DNA of 64,000 nucleotides from Bacteroidota bacterium (GTDB taxonomy: Bacteria > Bacteroidota > Bacteroidia > Sphingobacteriales > Sphingobacteriaceae), in NCBI GenBank assembly GCA_018266915.1, contig JAFDZM010000035.1, positions 1-64,000 of the forward strand. Direction: 5' to 3'. The position numbers were made by a program, and so were the translations under genes. Below the pieces are notes generated by a model that saw only the letters and a program-made list of their open reading frames with translations, searched no databases and was not told the DNA's origin. Positions 62,549 to 64,000 of the stretch are shown piece after piece (the stretch's first letter is position 1; each line of letters starts with the position of its first letter).

Positions 62549-62680
62549 GTCATTGCGAGGAACGAAGCAATCTCTACATAGGACATTCAATGGAGAAGGA
62601 ATTTTAATCTGGACGTTCTTTAACAAATTCCTGCTTCCTGATCTGCACAGATTGGAGATTGCTTCGTTCCTCGCAATGAC
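62549..62680. repeat. Inverted-repeat (MITE-like) element with 26-bp perfect arms
   Basis: Positions 62549-62574 (containing CATTGCGAGGAACGAAGCAA) and 62655-62680 are exact reverse complements. Inside, a weaker pair (GAAGGAATTT / AAATTCCTGCTTC) continues the fold. Repeats of this CATTGCGAGG...GAAGCAATC type are widespread in bacterial genomes as non-coding elements. The frames across it are by-products. Confidence 0.8.
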
Positions 62681-62708
62681 ACAGAGTATTATAACACAAA
62701 TTTTTTTA

Positions 62709-62738
62709 TTGCAATCCTTACAGAAACAATTACTTTTG
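62709..62738 (+). promoter_or_regulatory. Candidate Bacteroidota promoter for the small membrane-protein/symporter genes
   Basis: TTG at 62709-62711, 19-bp spacer, TACTTTTG (TAnnTTTG) at 62731-62738, and ATG at 62,761. Matches the known TTTG-N19-TAnnTTTG consensus well. Confidence 0.5.
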
Positions 62739-62760
62739 CACTGTTGTAAATAAGCATAAC

Positions 62761-62955
62761 ATGGCACATCATCAAGAAGAGAAAAAAGAATTTAACGTAA
62801 CCAATTTATATTACCTGGTTGGACTGGTATTCGGCCTGATGACCGGTGCAGTATTGGAAGTGGGTATTAAATGGGTTATTGTTGGTGGTATCTTAGGTTT
62901 ATTGACAGCGCTTTTATACGTAACGGTATTTGTAAGAGGCCGTGAACAACGCTGA
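62761..62955 (+). CDS. Small two-TM protein
   Basis: A 64-residue protein with two hydrophobic segments (about 15-34 and 38-58) and charged ends (H-H-Q-E-E-K-K-E, V-R-G-R-E-Q-R). It precedes a 41-codon TM protein and the symporter, with overlaps, so it may be an accessory subunit. Function unknown. Confidence 0.7.
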   Translation: MAHHQEEKKEFNVTNLYYLVGLVFGLMTGAVLEVGIKWVIVGGILGLLTALLYVTVFVRGREQR

Positions 62956-63067
62956 TCCTGAATTACCCTCATTCATAAAAAACTGGAACCAGTTTTACGG
63001 TATCGTTATCGTATGGCTGGTTTTTTTAATTTTCGTATTTTGGCTCATCACCATTCTCTTTAAATGA
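62942..63067 (+). CDS. 41-residue single-TM protein
   Basis: A GTG-started frame of 41 codons overlaps the previous gene by 14 bp and the symporter by four (ATGA, 63064-63067). It has one clear TM (Y-G-I-V-I-V-W-L-V-F-L-I-F-V-F-W-L). Both overlaps and the TM suggest a true small subunit that could stabilise the symporter. Confidence 0.6.
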   Translation: MNNADPELPSFIKNWNQFYGIVIVWLVFLIFVFWLITILFK

Positions 63068-64000
63068 GCCTGATTGACTGGACCGTCTTAGCCCTTACCA
63101 TACTTACCATAATAGCCTATGGTATTTGGAAAAGCGGCCGCAATCAAAATATCGATCAATTTCTTGTAGGCAACCGCTCTATGCCCTGGTATACTGTGGG
63201 TTTGTCGGTTATGGCGACACAAGCCAGCGCGATCACTTTTTTATCAGCGCCTGGCCAGGCATATTCAGATGGAATGCGCTTTGTGCAGTTCTATTTCGGT
63301 CTGCCGTTGGCCATGATTGTGTTGTGCATCACTTTTGTTCCAATTTTTCACCGGCTTAAGGTTTACACTGCCTATGAGTTTTTGGAGAACCGTTTTGATC
63401 TGAAAACACGTGCGCTTACCTCACTGCTGTTTTTGATACAACGTGGCTTATCCACCGGGATTACCATTTATGCACCATCTATCATCTTATCAACCATATT
63501 AGGTATCAATACGGTTTACACCACACTCTTTATCGGCGGACTGGTAATATTCTACACTGTTTATGGCGGTACAAAAGCTGTAAGCTATACACAGTTGCTG
63601 CAAATGAGTATTATATTTTTAGGGATGTTCCTGGCAGGAGTAGTGGTAGTTAAACTGCTGCCGTCGGGAGTGGGATTTACTAAAGCGTTGCACTTAGCCG
63701 GTAAGCTTGGGCGTATGAATGTGATCGACTGGAAATTTGATCCAAGCAATCGCTACAATGTCTGGAGTGGTTTGATAGGTGGATTCTTTTTGCAGCTATC
63801 CTATTTCGGTACGGATCAAAGCCAGGTGGGGCGTTATTTGACGGGGAGCTCCGTAGGACAAAGCCGCATGGGTTTGATCATGAATGGATTGATCAAAATA
63901 CCTATGCAATTCCTGATCCTGCTTATCGGGGTTTTGGTTTTTGCCTTTTACCAGTTTAACCAACCGCCTTTATTCTTTAATAAGTACGAGGTAATGCAGG
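63064..64000 (+). CDS. Sodium:solute symporter (SSS family), 3' end beyond window
   Basis: Starting at ATG 63,064, 312 codons are visible. The N-terminal half of an SSS transporter: I-D-Q-F-L-V-G-N-R-S-M-P-W, S-V-M-A-T-Q-A-S-A-I-T-F-L-S-A-P-G-Q-A-Y-S-D-G, and V-Y-G-G-T-K-A-V-S-Y-T (the family signature region). At least eight TM segments are seen. The substrate cannot be read; it continues beyond 64,000. Confidence 0.92.
   Translation, partial: MSLIDWTVLALTILTIIAYGIWKSGRNQNIDQFLVGNRSMPWYTVGLSVMATQASAITFLSAPGQAYSDGMRFVQFYFGLPLAMIVLCITFVPIFHRLKVYTAYEFLENRFDLKTRALTSLLFLIQRGLSTGITIYAPSIILSTILGINTVYTTLFIGGLVIFYTVYGGTKAVSYTQLLQMSIIFLGMFLAGVVVVKLLPSGVGFTKALHLAGKLGRMNVIDWKFDPSNRYNVWSGLIGGFFLQLSYFGTDQSQVGRYLTGSSVGQSRMGLIMNGLIKIPMQFLILLIGVLVFAFYQFNQPPLFFNKYEVMQ

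Noticed and set aside
62516..62767. Frames on both strands across the inverted-repeat element
   Set aside because: They arise from the non-coding repeat and resemble the usual false gene calls at such repeats.
1..64000. CRISPR arrays, tRNA and rRNA genes
   Set aside because: No regularly spaced direct repeats and no tRNA- or rRNA-like sequence was seen; integration appears to use comM, not a tRNA gene.

Overview
The window looks like a Bacteroidota chromosome, most probably of the Sphingobacteriaceae (Mucilaginibacter/Pedobacter-like). I infer this from the split RHS pair with a DUF6443-type segment, the TonB-style outer-membrane beta-barrel protein, start regions without strong Shine-Dalgarno sites, a TTG-N19-TAnnTTTG promoter, and the gene families on the right. 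The species assignment is inference. I saw no rRNA or tRNA genes and no CRISPR array.

Bases 1 to about 41,750 read as an accessory island. It opens with a large serine recombinase reading out of the left edge, and it ends where only the 3' part of a ComM/YifB-type Mg-chelatase gene is left (41,748-42,239). The simplest model is an element of more than 41 kb inserted in comM, with the 5' half of the gene beyond the left edge.

Island cargo, left to right: (a) recombinase and a TraG/HerA-like ATPase (1-3.2 kb). (b) An XRE regulator/ImmA metallopeptidase pair, divergent from an operon for a ubiquitin-transfer-like system: DUF1508 protein, fused E2-E1 enzyme, JAMM isopeptidase, LRAT-type papain-fold protein, and perhaps a methyltransferase (3.2-8.3 kb). 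This is the most interesting locus. It has the Cap2/Cap3 parts of type II CBASS but no cyclase; a DUF1508 protein with a Gly-Gly-containing tail sits where the modifier should be. (c) An overlapping SDR / two-TM protein / methyltransferase / 2OG-Fe(II) oxygenase operon (8.6-11.6 kb). (d) A membrane protein with a pYEATS-like domain, a secreted DRGH nuclease and two small proteins (12.1-14.5 kb). (e) A structured non-coding segment followed by a small protein and a 969-residue TraG-like ATPase with a nuclease-fold-like tail (14.6-18.4 kb). (f) Small exported proteins, a two-protein RHS polymorphic toxin with immunity gene, and an IS1-family remnant (18.4-29.3 kb). (g) A type II secretion-like apparatus in two convergent operons (29.4-40.6 kb): pseudopilin, prepilin peptidase, GspE, secretin, GspL- and GspM-like proteins on the plus strand; GspF, three minor pseudopilins, a GspC-like protein and accessory proteins on the minus strand. 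(h) Two small genes at the right junction.

From 42.2 kb on the content looks like ordinary chromosome: DUF3828 protein, a REP-associated tyrosine transposase flanked by its REP hairpins, GH16 glycosidase, a histidine kinase and response regulator, an outer-membrane beta-barrel protein, a collagen-like lipoprotein, a PDZ aspartyl protease, PBP4-type carboxypeptidase, YihY/BrkB protein, a TetR-TolC-EmrA-EmrB efflux operon with operator palindromes, a PIG-L deacetylase, a 26-bp inverted-repeat element, and a sodium:solute symporter running off the right edge.
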